From NCBI GenBank assembly GCA_031292625.1, contig JARLGU010000010.1, positions 1 through 64,000 of the forward strand: a stretch of 64,000 bases of DNA, written 5' to 3'. Each line of letters opens with the position of its first letter. The stretch's first letter is position 1. The notes under the pieces were generated by a model. It was not told the DNA's origin, did no database searches, and saw only the letters and a program-made list of their open reading frames with translations. Positions 1 through 7,215 of this stretch are shown here, piece after piece. This DNA is from Capsulimonadaceae bacterium. GTDB lineage: Bacteria > Armatimonadota > Armatimonadia > Armatimonadales > Capsulimonadaceae. A program made the position numbers and the translations under genes.

Positions 1-228
1 CCAACCCAGGCCGGCCCTTTCAGGACCGGACACGGTTGATCGCATCCATTAATATCAACGATCGTCATCACTACTGGCGCGGTTTCCGGCCGTTAACGAC
101 CGGTCTGAGATGTCAATCCCCATCAATGGGGCTGCCGGATCGCGATAATGCTGGCCGTCTGACGATTAACCCTGTTCACAGGGTTTGCCCAACCCAGGCC
201 GGCCCTTTCAGGACCGGACACGGTTGAT
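1..228. repeat. Tandem copies of a ~188-bp hairpin-rich repeat (possible structured RNA)
   Basis: Bases 1-40 recur at 189-228, so the window opens on the tail of one unit followed by a full unit with a 188-bp period. The full unit holds four hairpins: 86-103 (CCGG arms), 118-131 (CCCCAT/ATGGGG), 168-185 (AACCCTG/CAGGGTT, loop TTCA) and 199-217 (CCGG arms around CC/GG). A diverged copy lies at about 39205-39365. No convincing coding frame crosses the unit. The function is unknown; the hairpin conservation suggests a structured RNA or DNA element, and the strand is undecided. Confidence 0.75.
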
Positions 229-243
229 ACAGAGAGGTTTTCA

Positions 244-275
244 GCCCCGCGCAATCGTGCGTTGGGGCTTTTTTC
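244..275 (+). terminator. Hairpin plus T-run, phage-type terminator or leader
   Basis: GCCCC / GGGGC arms enclose an inner CGCA / TGCG stem, followed directly by six T residues. This looks like a Rho-independent terminator, but it sits just upstream of the structural gene at 348. A second hairpin with GCCCGG / CCGGGC arms follows at about 278-297. The same 25-base hairpin core recurs at 3461-3486 ahead of the gene at 3533. It could separate transcription units or act as an attenuator in the leader. Confidence 0.6.
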
Positions 276-347
276 GTGCCCGGTCATTCGGCCGGGCGAG
301 GGAGTTGGCCGGGACGGTAGGACTAGCGGCGAGAGGCAGGAGCTGAT

Positions 348-872
348 ATGGCGAATGAAATAGAGATGGCGTATTCGACGGGGGCGGCGGTTTATGCGAT
401 CGTGACGAATGGCGGCGGCCAGGTCTGGAACGGGACGGGGTTTGAGGCGCCGTCTTCGAGCGACTGGGCATCGTATGCGGTCGCGCTGAGCGAGGCGTCG
501 GGGACAGGGGTGTATTTCGGGTCGTTTCCAGGCGGGATCGCCACGGCGGGGCTTTACCGGGTCATCGTATATGCGCGGAGCGGCTCAACGCCTACGCCTA
601 CGGATACGGCGATCGGGGGCGGGCAGATCTCCTGGACGGGGACGTTCGAGGGCGTGATCGTCGCGGGCTACGCGTCTGGCCAGGACCCGGCGGCGTTGCT
701 GCTGGCGAACGCGCGGTTCAAGAACCTGTGCTCGTATGTGGACGGAAAGTACTCGTACAATCCATCGTCTGGGACGATTACGTTCTACGATCAGGACGGG
801 GCGACCGTGCTGTTCGATGCGGTGCTGACGTTCGATGAGAGCGGGAATATCACGTCGCGGGTGATCGGATAG
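348..872 (+). CDS. Phage structural (tail/baseplate-like) protein, unidentified family
   Basis: This 174-residue protein has no signal peptide or membrane segment. It is rich in Gly, Ser, Thr, Ala and aromatic residues, as in beta-rich phage appendage proteins. The start follows a GGCAGGAG ribosome site with good spacing (about 335-342). It heads a co-directional run that ends in an endolysin at 5274-5822, which is why a virion or tail role is favoured. No catalytic motif is visible. The function is inferred from context, and a baseplate or fibre-attachment protein is one possibility. Confidence 0.6.
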   Translation: MANEIEMAYSTGAAVYAIVTNGGGQVWNGTGFEAPSSSDWASYAVALSEASGTGVYFGSFPGGIATAGLYRVIVYARSGSTPTPTDTAIGGGQISWTGTFEGVIVAGYASGQDPAALLLANARFKNLCSYVDGKYSYNPSSGTITFYDQDGATVLFDAVLTFDESGNITSRVIG

Positions 873-879
873 GACGCGC

Positions 880-1010
880 CTACGTTCCGTATACCTACCT
901 TCCGGCGGCGAACGGTGGGGCTCTTCCGGATGCCTACCTTCCCCTTCGGGGCCCCTTCCTTCCGTGCGGGAGGAGTTCCGGAGGACGGAGCCTCATCCAC
1001 CCGCCAGGCG
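880..1010. repeat. REP-like palindromic repeat (family R1), intergenic copies
   Basis: Two partial units lie in the 281-bp gap between structural genes. Each begins with a CCTACCTTCC box. The second (about 932-987) continues through a small hairpin into GGCCCCTTCC and ends in GGGAGGAGTTCCGGAGG. Related units occur at 1917-1986, 3232-3320 and 38815-38980. The rest of the gap (1011-1153) shows a further hairpin-rich stretch but no gene. Confidence 0.65.
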
Positions 1011-1153
1011 GGTACCCGCCCCTCTCCCACTGGAATGGGCGAGGGGAGCGGCCTTCCTTCCCGTTGCCCTTCGAGTCGCGATGCGCCTTACGGTGGTCGC
1101 CCATAATGGGCGAGGGAGCAGGCGCCATATTTCTCGCGAAACGAGAGTGAAGC

Positions 1154-3127
1154 ATGAGTATCTCGGTAATCAGCGCGACGGTTCTTCCAAATGGGAACGA
1201 GATCGATATTGTATTCTCGGAACCTTTTAGCGTGACGCCGCTTTTTAGGCCGTCAATCTCCGTTTGGAAAAATGGCATTCTTTGGTGCACGGTTGGCGTC
1301 TCGTGTTCGTATTTGGCGTCTGGCGCTACCCTCAAGCTCGTTGGTTTCCCAGGTGCGATCTTTGCGAGCGACGTGGTCACGCTCTCCGGCAGCATCTCGG
1401 ACTGGGAGATCGAGGCTGGAGGAGTTCTCTTCGACGCCGCTGCCGCAATTACGAACGAGTCCATGCGCGATACTGGGGTGGACGCGCTTGCGTTCACCGG
1501 CTTGTCTGTCGTTTCAGCCTTCATCGCCCCGAAGGATGTCGTGTCCGTGTTCGATCTTCTCGCGCTCCGGACGCCTACGGGGCTGCTGTATCAGGCGTCC
1601 GCGACGGGAGGTGCTTCGTATATTGCGTCTCCGCCAGCGCCCAGCGCATCCGGCTGGCTGCCGGCGAACCTGCTGATCGATCACCTGCCGGGGGACACGG
1701 TGAGCGGGTATGAGGCACCGGGTACGTCTCCTCTCCTGTGGGTGATGGCGTGCTTTCCGTCGCCGTCCACGGTGGCCGGGATCGAGATCGCGGGGGCGTT
1801 CGGTTCGACAGGCGTCACCGCGAACGCGTATGGGTCCAACGATGGGCAGACGTGGAGCGTGATCGGGTGGGTGAGCGGGGCCTCGAGCTACCGCGATTTG
1901 AGCCTGACGGGGAACCTACCTGAGACCTACCTTCCCGCCGGGGACGGCGGGCCCCTTCCTCCCGCAACGGGAGGAGCTCCGGAGTGGTTTCCGGTCAGTT
2001 CGTCCGCTTACCGGTATGTTGCGGTTTGCTTCCGCTCTGCGAGCCCCGGATCGTTCAGCGTCACGGATCTGCGGTTCAATGGGGCGAGCGCAGGGACCGG
2101 GGCGGATTTGACGCCGGGGCTGGTGCGGTTTACGGATGCGTCGCATCTCGCTGATTTAGGGCGCATAGGGCTGCTCAAGTCGATTAACGGCAACGTGATT
2201 TTGGTCGATGCTGGCGGCGCGCGTACAATTCCGTCGGGCCGCGTGCGCATCAGTCACATGGATCAGAACGTTGGGATGGATCCCGGTTACCAGGTCAGCC
2301 GCTTTGCGCTTGCGCAGAGCCAGCGGGACGTAGTCTCGCTGACGGACGCGGCTGGGGTTGAGAAATGGGTTTTTGGCATCGACGCGCTGAGCCTGTCCGA
2401 TCATGCCGGCCTGCGGGCGTCCCTGCTCTATCGCTCAGATGTCGCGACGCTTAGCGATATGGCGTCGGTCCTTCCGGGCGTTCGGGAACGGATGACGTTG
2501 GCGGATATGGCAGGCACGACATCCTCTCCGTCGGCGTGGGATTCCCTGGCGATCGTGGATTTGTCGCGAGCGGGAATCTTGCAGGCGTTTGCGGATGCGT
2601 TCACGGTAGCGGATACGGCGTCGCTAGCGCTTGCGTTGGCTGCGCCGATCGATGCGATCGAAACGGAAGACTCGACCCAGGTGTCCGGGCCGAGAACGGA
2701 CTCGGCCGCGGAGGCGCCGTCAATGGCGGATGCGGCGGCGGCGTCCGTTACGATTGCGGCCGCCGACACGGTCAGCGTGGCGGACGTCATTAACGTTTTG
2801 CGCTTGTTGCCGATCGCAGGGGATACGCTGGGCTTCGTTGACGCAGGCAGAGTCGCGCGGTTTGAGGTCGTGTTGGCGGAGGCGCTCCAGATGGCGGAGA
2901 CGACGTTGGATCCGTCGGGCTCGGGGACCTTTTACGAGCTATTGGCGGACGTCGGGCGGCTTGGCGACGCTGGGTGCGTGGGTGTTGCGGCGAGCCATGC
3001 GGACGGCGTCAGGTTCTCGGACGCGACGCGGGCGCCGGCTGTCCCGATCGGCCCCGACGATCTCGCGATAGCGGATGCGGTCAGCGTGCGCGTGACATCG
3101 GAGCAGTATTCGACGGTGTGGAGCTGA
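1154..3127 (+). CDS. Phage tail fibre / receptor-binding-like protein with discoidin-like domain and short repeats
   Basis: This 657-residue protein falls into three parts. Residues ~1-110 are beta-rich. Residues ~165-330 resemble an F5/8 type C (discoidin) carbohydrate-binding domain, with a YGSNDGQTW-type strand and an AYRYVAV strand. The C-terminal half (~390-650) is built from short degenerate repeats of the pattern D-x-L-S-L-x-D-x-A, typical of phage tail proteins. A REP-like palindrome (1917-1986) is inserted in frame inside the discoidin-like domain. The gene lies between another structural gene and small late genes, so a host-recognition fibre is the best guess. The exact family is not identified. 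Confidence 0.65.
   Translation: MSISVISATVLPNGNEIDIVFSEPFSVTPLFRPSISVWKNGILWCTVGVSCSYLASGATLKLVGFPGAIFASDVVTLSGSISDWEIEAGGVLFDAAAAITNESMRDTGVDALAFTGLSVVSAFIAPKDVVSVFDLLALRTPTGLLYQASATGGASYIASPPAPSASGWLPANLLIDHLPGDTVSGYEAPGTSPLLWVMACFPSPSTVAGIEIAGAFGSTGVTANAYGSNDGQTWSVIGWVSGASSYRDLSLTGNLPETYLPAGDGGPLPPATGGAPEWFPVSSSAYRYVAVCFRSASPGSFSVTDLRFNGASAGTGADLTPGLVRFTDASHLADLGRIGLLKSINGNVILVDAGGARTIPSGRVRISHMDQNVGMDPGYQVSRFALAQSQRDVVSLTDAAGVEKWVFGIDALSLSDHAGLRASLLYRSDVATLSDMASVLPGVRERMTLADMAGTTSSPSAWDSLAIVDLSRAGILQAFADAFTVADTASLALALAAPIDAIETEDSTQVSGPRTDSAAEAPSMADAAAASVTIAAADTVSVADVINVLRLLPIAGDTLGFVDAGRVARFEVVLAEALQMAETTLDPSGSGTFYELLADVGRLGDAGCVGVAASHADGVRFSDATRAPAVPIGPDDLAIADAVSVRVTSEQYSTVWS
1917..1986. 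repeat. REP-like palindromic repeat (R1) inserted in frame inside a coding region
   Basis: This copy carries the family marks: an ACCTACCTTCCC box, a CCCGCCGG...CGGCGGG hairpin, then GGCCCCTTCCTCCCG and CGGGAGGAGCTCCGGA. It keeps the reading frame of the 1154-3127 gene and adds about 23 Pro/Gly-rich residues (about residues 255-278). The flanking sequence reads as one continuous discoidin-like domain. Confidence 0.7.
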
Positions 3128-3532
3128 GGGACCTCATTCCCCCACGCCCCTCGACGGAGTTCGGGACCTTCGGCCGGGAGGAGGCAGGGGGAACTAACTG
3201 GGCTTTGCCTCGGCGCGCTTCGCGCGGAACCTACCTTCCCATTTCATTTGCCCCTCCCTCTCCTTCGACAGGCTCAGGACTCCGAGCGAGGCCGAGGAGC
3301 CGAAGCGGGAGGAGCTTAGGAGCGCTTGGCAATGCGGCCAACAGTCTCTCGGTTTCGGAGAGAAGGGGACCCCATTCCGATGGGGTAGAGAGGTCTCCGA
3401 ACGCGCGAACCACGCTCAAATTGAGCTATATTCTTCATAAGATCGTACTAAAGTCGTCACCCCCGCGCAATCGTGCGTTGGGGCTATTTTCGCGCCCGGC
3501 ACTTCGAGAATGGGCGGAAAGGCTGGAGGCAT
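3128..3532. repeat. Repeat-filled gap: R1 copy with a nested ~60-bp palindrome, then a hairpin leader
   Basis: The 405-bp gap has no supported gene. At about 3232 an ACCTACCTTCCC box starts an R1 unit. From 3256 to 3318 it contains a ~60-bp segment (TCCTTCGACAGGCTCAGGAC ... GAGCCGAA) that is nearly identical to 38909-38972. The unit closes with GGGAGGAGCTTAGG. At 3461-3486 lies a second copy of the CCCCGCGCAATC hairpin seen at 245, followed by CTATTTT, just upstream of the gene at 3533. Confidence 0.7.
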
Positions 3533-3823
3533 ATGAGTTGGTTTACGGTGATCCTCGGCGATATCGCGGAGGGAGCTTATACGTCGATCGGAGATGTCGA
3601 TACGAGCAGCGCGTCGAAGGCCGCGCCAACGTTGCTGAAGAAGCTGGCGCTGCTCAAGACGATCTCGCAGGATCTCGGGAGCGCAGCGGCGGTGGCGTTC
3701 GTCGCGCAACACGACGACCAGCTGGGGCCGTTCGCACAACAAATCGTCGACGCGGTGAACGGAAAGGCGATCGCGGAGGCGGTGAGCATCGTCGTCGGGC
3801 TGCTCGGCATTATCGGCAACTGA
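3533..3823 (+). CDS. Small phage-region protein, hydrophobic C-terminus
   Basis: This 96-residue protein is unrecognised. The ATG at 3533 follows a strong GGAGG at 3525-3529, so the in-frame ATG upstream at 3473 is rejected. The last ~20 residues form a hydrophobic segment rich in Val, Ile, Leu and Gly. The middle is Ala/Lys-rich and probably helical. It forms a pair with the 106-residue gene 37 bp downstream, between the fibre gene and the lysis genes. A small structural or lysis-accessory role is possible. Confidence 0.6.
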   Translation: MSWFTVILGDIAEGAYTSIGDVDTSSASKAAPTLLKKLALLKTISQDLGSAAAVAFVAQHDDQLGPFAQQIVDAVNGKAIAEAVSIVVGLLGIIGN

Positions 3824-3860
3824 TTGAGATCGCAAACGCATCGCGCGGGAGGACAACATT

Positions 3861-4181
3861 ATGACACAACAGATTATCGCTCTACTCGAGAAGAACGGTT
3901 TTGTAAATATCGAACATGCGATCGCATTTATTGCGGAGGCGTACGTGCTGACGCATCGCGAGACGAGCCCGGATCAGGCGTTAAGCGACCTTGACGCGGA
4001 CCTTAAGGCGCTTATCGGCACGCGCTACCAGATTGTGGCGGACATCGCATGGAAGTACTTGTCGCCTCTGCTCCGCCCCGTTCTCCAGAGCGCCATTAGC
4101 GCGGCGCTCGCGTCTGGCGTTGCCGGAAGCGCGGAGGCGCCCGCGCTCCCCCAGTTGCCGGGCGGTCAGACCGCCGCATGA
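3861..4181 (+). CDS. Small hypothetical phage-region protein
   Basis: This 106-residue, probably all-helical protein is unrecognised. The start has a good GGGAGGA ribosome site at about 3847-3853. The C-terminal third has an amphipathic Ala-rich helix and then a Pro/Gln tail. Its stop codon overlaps the ATG of the next small gene (ATGA at 4178-4181), so the two are probably translationally coupled. Confidence 0.6.
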   Translation: MTQQIIALLEKNGFVNIEHAIAFIAEAYVLTHRETSPDQALSDLDADLKALIGTRYQIVADIAWKYLSPLLRPVLQSAISAALASGVAGSAEAPALPQLPGGQTAA

Positions 4182-4369
4182 TCTCGTTTCGCTCTCTTGG
4201 CGTCCGTGCTCTCCGCACTGCAGGCGTGATCGGCTTTGCTGGCTCGATGGCCCTTCAGGCGTACCCGCAGCACGGCGAATATCTGCAGGCCGAGCGTGCG
4301 CTGGCTGCACTGTTCGCGCTTCTCGCATGGCTTGGCGCAAGCCCGCTTGCGGCGGTCCGGCGACGGTAA
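4178..4369 (+). CDS. Small membrane protein, possible holin-like
   Basis: This 63-residue protein has two hydrophobic stretches (about residues 13-26 and 41-57) separated by a short polar turn, and a basic C-terminus. Its start overlaps the previous stop. A two-segment membrane protein a few genes before an amidase endolysin fits a class II holin-like role. That is inferred from position and topology only. Confidence 0.5.
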   Translation: MISFRSLGVRALRTAGVIGFAGSMALQAYPQHGEYLQAERALAALFALLAWLGASPLAAVRRR

Positions 4370-4404
4370 ACATCGACCGGCGAGGTACCTCGGTCCGCCG
4401 CAAC

Positions 4405-4788
4405 ATGAACGAGGTTGTAATAGAAATGCCCATGTCAGACGAACCCACAGCGACACGGCGCTCGCCGTCGCTACGCGATTATCACGAGGTCGTTACGCAA
4501 CTTGCCGATGAGTTGCGCGGCAATTTCCATGAAGTTGGGGCAAAGCTCGATATCGTCGTCCAGAAAGTCGATGACGCTCGAACGCGTATTGCCGTTCTCG
4601 AAACCCAGCACGCCGAGGTAACGCAGCTTCGGCAAGAAAACCGCGACCTGCGTTGCGAACTGACGAGCATGGGCAAGACGTTGACCGAACTGGAGGTTCG
4701 GGTCAAGACCAACGCCGCATGGATCTCGCTCGCCATATCGGCCGTTCTTTCGTTCGCGACCGGTCTCGTCGTCAAATACTTGCATTGA
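4405..4788 (+). CDS. Coiled-coil protein with C-terminal membrane anchor, holin/lysis-accessory-like
   Basis: This 127-residue protein has a long charged coiled coil (about residues 25-100) and one C-terminal transmembrane helix (about 105-122) ending in a Lys/His tail. The start is uncertain: ATG 4405 has a poor ribosome site, and ATGs at 4426 and 4432 are alternatives behind GAGG at 4410-4413. The shape resembles phage haemolysin-XhlA-type or other lysis-cassette membrane proteins. Its place before the endolysin supports this, but the family is not certain. Confidence 0.6.
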   Translation: MNEVVIEMPMSDEPTATRRSPSLRDYHEVVTQLADELRGNFHEVGAKLDIVVQKVDDARTRIAVLETQHAEVTQLRQENRDLRCELTSMGKTLTELEVRVKTNAAWISLAISAVLSFATGLVVKYLH

Positions 4789-4796
4789 GGTTTAAC

Positions 4797-5051
4797 ATGA
4801 TGGATCCTTCGACTTCTCGCCCCTGCCGCGCGTGTGCCGGTAGGGGCTATTTTCCCTCCACTATACGTCGTTACAAGCCGCTTTGCCACGTTTGCCGGGG
4901 GACAGGTATCGTGTCCGTCGCGGCCGTTGCGAACCGGTCGAGCTACATCTTCCACTACGAGCGCGATGTCCGAGTTGCCGACCGCATGCTCTGGGAGGCT
5001 ATCGCCAATGCCGCATCCGAATCGCGCGCATCCACGCTGTCTACGTCCTGA
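4797..5051 (+). CDS. Small protein with DnaJ-type CxxCxGxG zinc-binding pairs
   Basis: This 84-residue protein begins eight bases after the coiled-coil gene stop, with ATG at 4797 and again at 4800. It carries two CxxC-x-G motifs, CRACAGRG near residue 9 and CHVCRGTG near residue 30, which together would form one zinc site like half of the DnaJ cysteine-rich domain. No J-domain is present. Its 3' end overlaps the next gene, another Cys-rich small protein, by 44 bases in a different frame. The role in the phage is unknown. Confidence 0.6.
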   Translation: MMDPSTSRPCRACAGRGYFPSTIRRYKPLCHVCRGTGIVSVAAVANRSSYIFHYERDVRVADRMLWEAIANAASESRASTLSTS

Positions 5052-5277
5052 TTGCTGCAACGGACGCATTTTCGATGGTAACGGGAGCGATCGTGAATGC
5101 GATGTCTGCAGCCATCTTTGGCGGCGGGACGAAATGGAATCTCTCGGGGCAGGTCCGCCCACTCGCCGCTCGCTTGCGGTACGTCTGGCCGCGCATTTTG
5201 ACCAGAGCGGCTTGCACGGTTGGGCCGCTCGCGTTCTTGAGCGGGCAGTGCCCGGATATAAGGAGATCACGCAATGA
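5008..5277 (+). CDS. Small Cys-rich (zinc-ribbon-like) protein
   Basis: This 89-residue protein has Cys residues in the spacing C-x4-CC ... C-x2-C within residues 11-34, suggesting a small zinc ribbon. The start at 5008 lies inside the preceding Cys-rich gene. The stop overlaps the ATG of the endolysin (5274-5277), so this gene and the amidase are coupled. No family is recognised. The two overlapping zinc-finger ORFs may act together. Confidence 0.5.
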   Translation: MPHPNRAHPRCLRPDCCNGRIFDGNGSDRECDVCSHLWRRDEMESLGAGPPTRRSLAVRLAAHFDQSGLHGWAARVLERAVPGYKEITQ

Positions 5278-5822
5278 ACATCATAGGAAAGCGCTTTTCG
5301 CCGGACGAGTTTTGGGGATATGCCGCTCAGACGATTGGTGAAGCGTCCTGGAAGGGGAGCTTCGTCGTGCTTCACAACACGGGCTCCCCGACGCTCGCTC
5401 AGCGCCCGTCCGGCCTGACGTCCGAACACATCACGAATCTTCGTCTCTACTACGAAGACCTTGGCTGGCACGCCGGTCCGCATCTGTTCATCGATCAGAA
5501 CGGCATCTGGGTCTTCTCTCCGCTGACCGCTCCCGGCGTCCATAGCCCGTCGTGGAACCACGTCAGCTACGGTGTCGAGCAGCTCGGAGATTTCGATCGC
5601 GAAGCGTACACGTCCGGTCCCGGCGCGCTCGTTCGCGCCAATGCGATCTCCGCCCTCGCTGCGCTCCACCATGCCGCCTGCATCGATTCCGCGACGCTCA
5701 AACTCCACCGCATGGATCCGAAGACGACACACCGCGATTGTCCCGGTGCGCACTGCGCCGACGAGTTCGAGCAGATCATGCGCGACGTCCACGCGGCGGT
5801 CGTGGCGCGGGAGCAGGTTTGA
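5274..5822 (+). CDS. N-acetylmuramoyl-L-alanine amidase, phage endolysin
   Basis: This 182-residue amidase_2/PGRP-type domain should cleave the bond between MurNAc and L-Ala in peptidoglycan. Putative zinc ligands are H34 in VVLHNTGS and the distal HRDCPGAH motif near residues 153-160. An aromatic GWHAGPH segment near residues 65-70 matches the fold. There is no signal peptide or cell-wall-binding domain, so export would depend on a holin, for which the small membrane proteins upstream are candidates. Start and previous stop overlap by 4 bases. It closes the phage late-gene run. Confidence 0.85.
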   Translation: MNIIGKRFSPDEFWGYAAQTIGEASWKGSFVVLHNTGSPTLAQRPSGLTSEHITNLRLYYEDLGWHAGPHLFIDQNGIWVFSPLTAPGVHSPSWNHVSYGVEQLGDFDREAYTSGPGALVRANAISALAALHHAACIDSATLKLHRMDPKTTHRDCPGAHCADEFEQIMRDVHAAVVAREQV

Positions 5823-5908
5823 GAAGAACTTGCTGGCGGCGTAGGGAGGTTACGCCGTCAACGTTTGCAGACCGCTGGACGATTTGTTAGGCGGCTCCTC
5901 GTCTTTTC

Positions 5909-6844
5909 CTACATCACCGAATGCAGCAGGTCCCACGCGATCATCAACACCGTCGCCGACACCAGGATCGCGAACAGCAGCCGCAGGATGCGGTTCGAGA
6001 GATAGTGCGTCGTTAGCGCCCCGAGCTGTGCGCCGATCGATGAGCCGATCAGGATCGCCATTGCCAGTTTGAGGCTGACGAAACCCCTTAATGACTGTTC
6101 GATAGTTCCCACCGCGACCGTGACAAAGAGCAGCAGAATGCCCGTGCCGGAGGCGTTCCGTACCGAAAGACCAATCCCGTAGAGCAGGATCGGCAGAAAG
6201 AGCACGCCGCCCCCGATGCCCATCATGCCCGAGGCCGCGCCCAGGGCAAACCCGAGATAGCCGAGCATCGGCACGGAAACCTGAGTGAGACCGACGTTGG
6301 GCAGGTCGATGTAAGGGGGAATGCGCACCTTGGTCACGAGGGGGCCGGGAATGCTGATATCCCCGCGCGGGACGGTCCGTTTGCTGGCCTGCCAGGCATC
6401 GCGAAACGTATAGGCTGCTGTAAATGTGAGCAAGATAATGAAGAGCGCATCGAGCACGATCTGGACGATCGGGACGTGCAACCCGCTCCTGCCGCGAAAG
6501 TCCCCGAGGTTGGTCAGGTAAGAAAGAAGACGCGTGCCGGCATCGACGCCGATCAGGCTGCCGCCGAGCATGACCAGGTCGATGCGGGGCTCGCCGAGCT
6601 TCAGCGAACGATATTTCAAGTAAGAGCTGATCGACGTCCCGCATTTCTCGCAGAGCGCGGAACCAACGGCCATGGGGGGCGGCACGCCAAAAACGTTCAT
6701 GAGGACCGGGGTGAGCAGAAAACCGCCGCCGACGCCGAACATACCGGCAATATAGCCAACGAACAAACCAAGCGACGCAATCGCAGGGAGCGAGACCGCA
6801 TGCCCGATGCCAGCGCCAAGACGTACAAGCAGCATACCGCGCAT
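5909..6844 (-). CDS. Sulfite exporter TauE/SafE family membrane protein
   Basis: This 311-residue polytopic protein has the two TauE/SafE half-repeats. The N-terminal half has GMFGVGGGFLLTP and the C-terminal half the related GMMGIGGGVLFLP. About eight transmembrane segments flank a longer central loop of roughly 70 residues. The family exports sulfite, sulfoacetate or related organosulfur anions. A second ATG three codons in is an alternative start. A short membrane-protein frame ends six bases upstream, possibly a partner. It is one of several sulfur-related genes in this window. Confidence 0.85.
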   Translation of the reverse strand: MRGMLLVRLGAGIGHAVSLPAIASLGLFVGYIAGMFGVGGGFLLTPVLMNVFGVPPPMAVGSALCEKCGTSISSYLKYRSLKLGEPRIDLVMLGGSLIGVDAGTRLLSYLTNLGDFRGRSGLHVPIVQIVLDALFIILLTFTAAYTFRDAWQASKRTVPRGDISIPGPLVTKVRIPPYIDLPNVGLTQVSVPMLGYLGFALGAASGMMGIGGGVLFLPILLYGIGLSVRNASGTGILLLFVTVAVGTIEQSLRGFVSLKLAMAILIGSSIGAQLGALTTHYLSNRILRLLFAILVSATVLMIAWDLLHSVM

Positions 6845-6850
6845 TCCGAT

Positions 6851-7000
6851 CTAAATGTGATAATCGATTGGCAGGGAAGGCGGTTCCGCTGGCCGATCTT
6901 CGTTTGCGCGCGCACGCTTCGATGGCTTGAGGCGCCGCTCAATCAAAACCGTCGCGCCGTACACGAGCAGTCCCCAAGCTGCCGGTACAATCACGCACAA
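6851..7000 (-). pseudogene. Possible small membrane protein upstream of TauE, start frame disrupted
   Basis: Read from a TTG at 7000, this frame gives 49 residues: one transmembrane helix followed by a basic tail, ending six bases before the TauE gene. The good ribosome site (AAGGAG at about 7038-7043) and its ATG at 7035 lie in another frame, which stops after 14 codons. A one-base change near 7021 would join that start to the membrane frame. So this is either a frameshifted gene, a sequence error, or a gene using the weak TTG. Confidence 0.35.
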
Positions 7001-7215
7001 TGCGGCGTATCCAACCGAGTTCCAGTGCATTCATAATCTCCTTGCTCGACTATTGTACCGCGTTCGATCCTGCGATGCCGGCTGCGCGTCCCACGAAAGG
7101 AGTGCGCGTTCCGGATCTCAGAAACTTCACCGCGGATCCGGTCCCAGCGACTCCATAACGTCGCCTCGACGAATGTTTCACCGTTCAGCCATTAAGCTAG
7201 GGTACAACAGTTACC

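Noticed and set aside
2631-3071. Arg-rich 146-residue frame inside the fibre gene
   Set aside because: High-GC shadow of the 1154-3127 gene: no ribosome site, extreme Arg content, no domain.
4482-5792. 436-residue minus-strand frame across the lysis genes
   Set aside because: It runs antisense to the coiled-coil, zinc-finger and amidase genes, which have clear motifs and linked starts. It has none.
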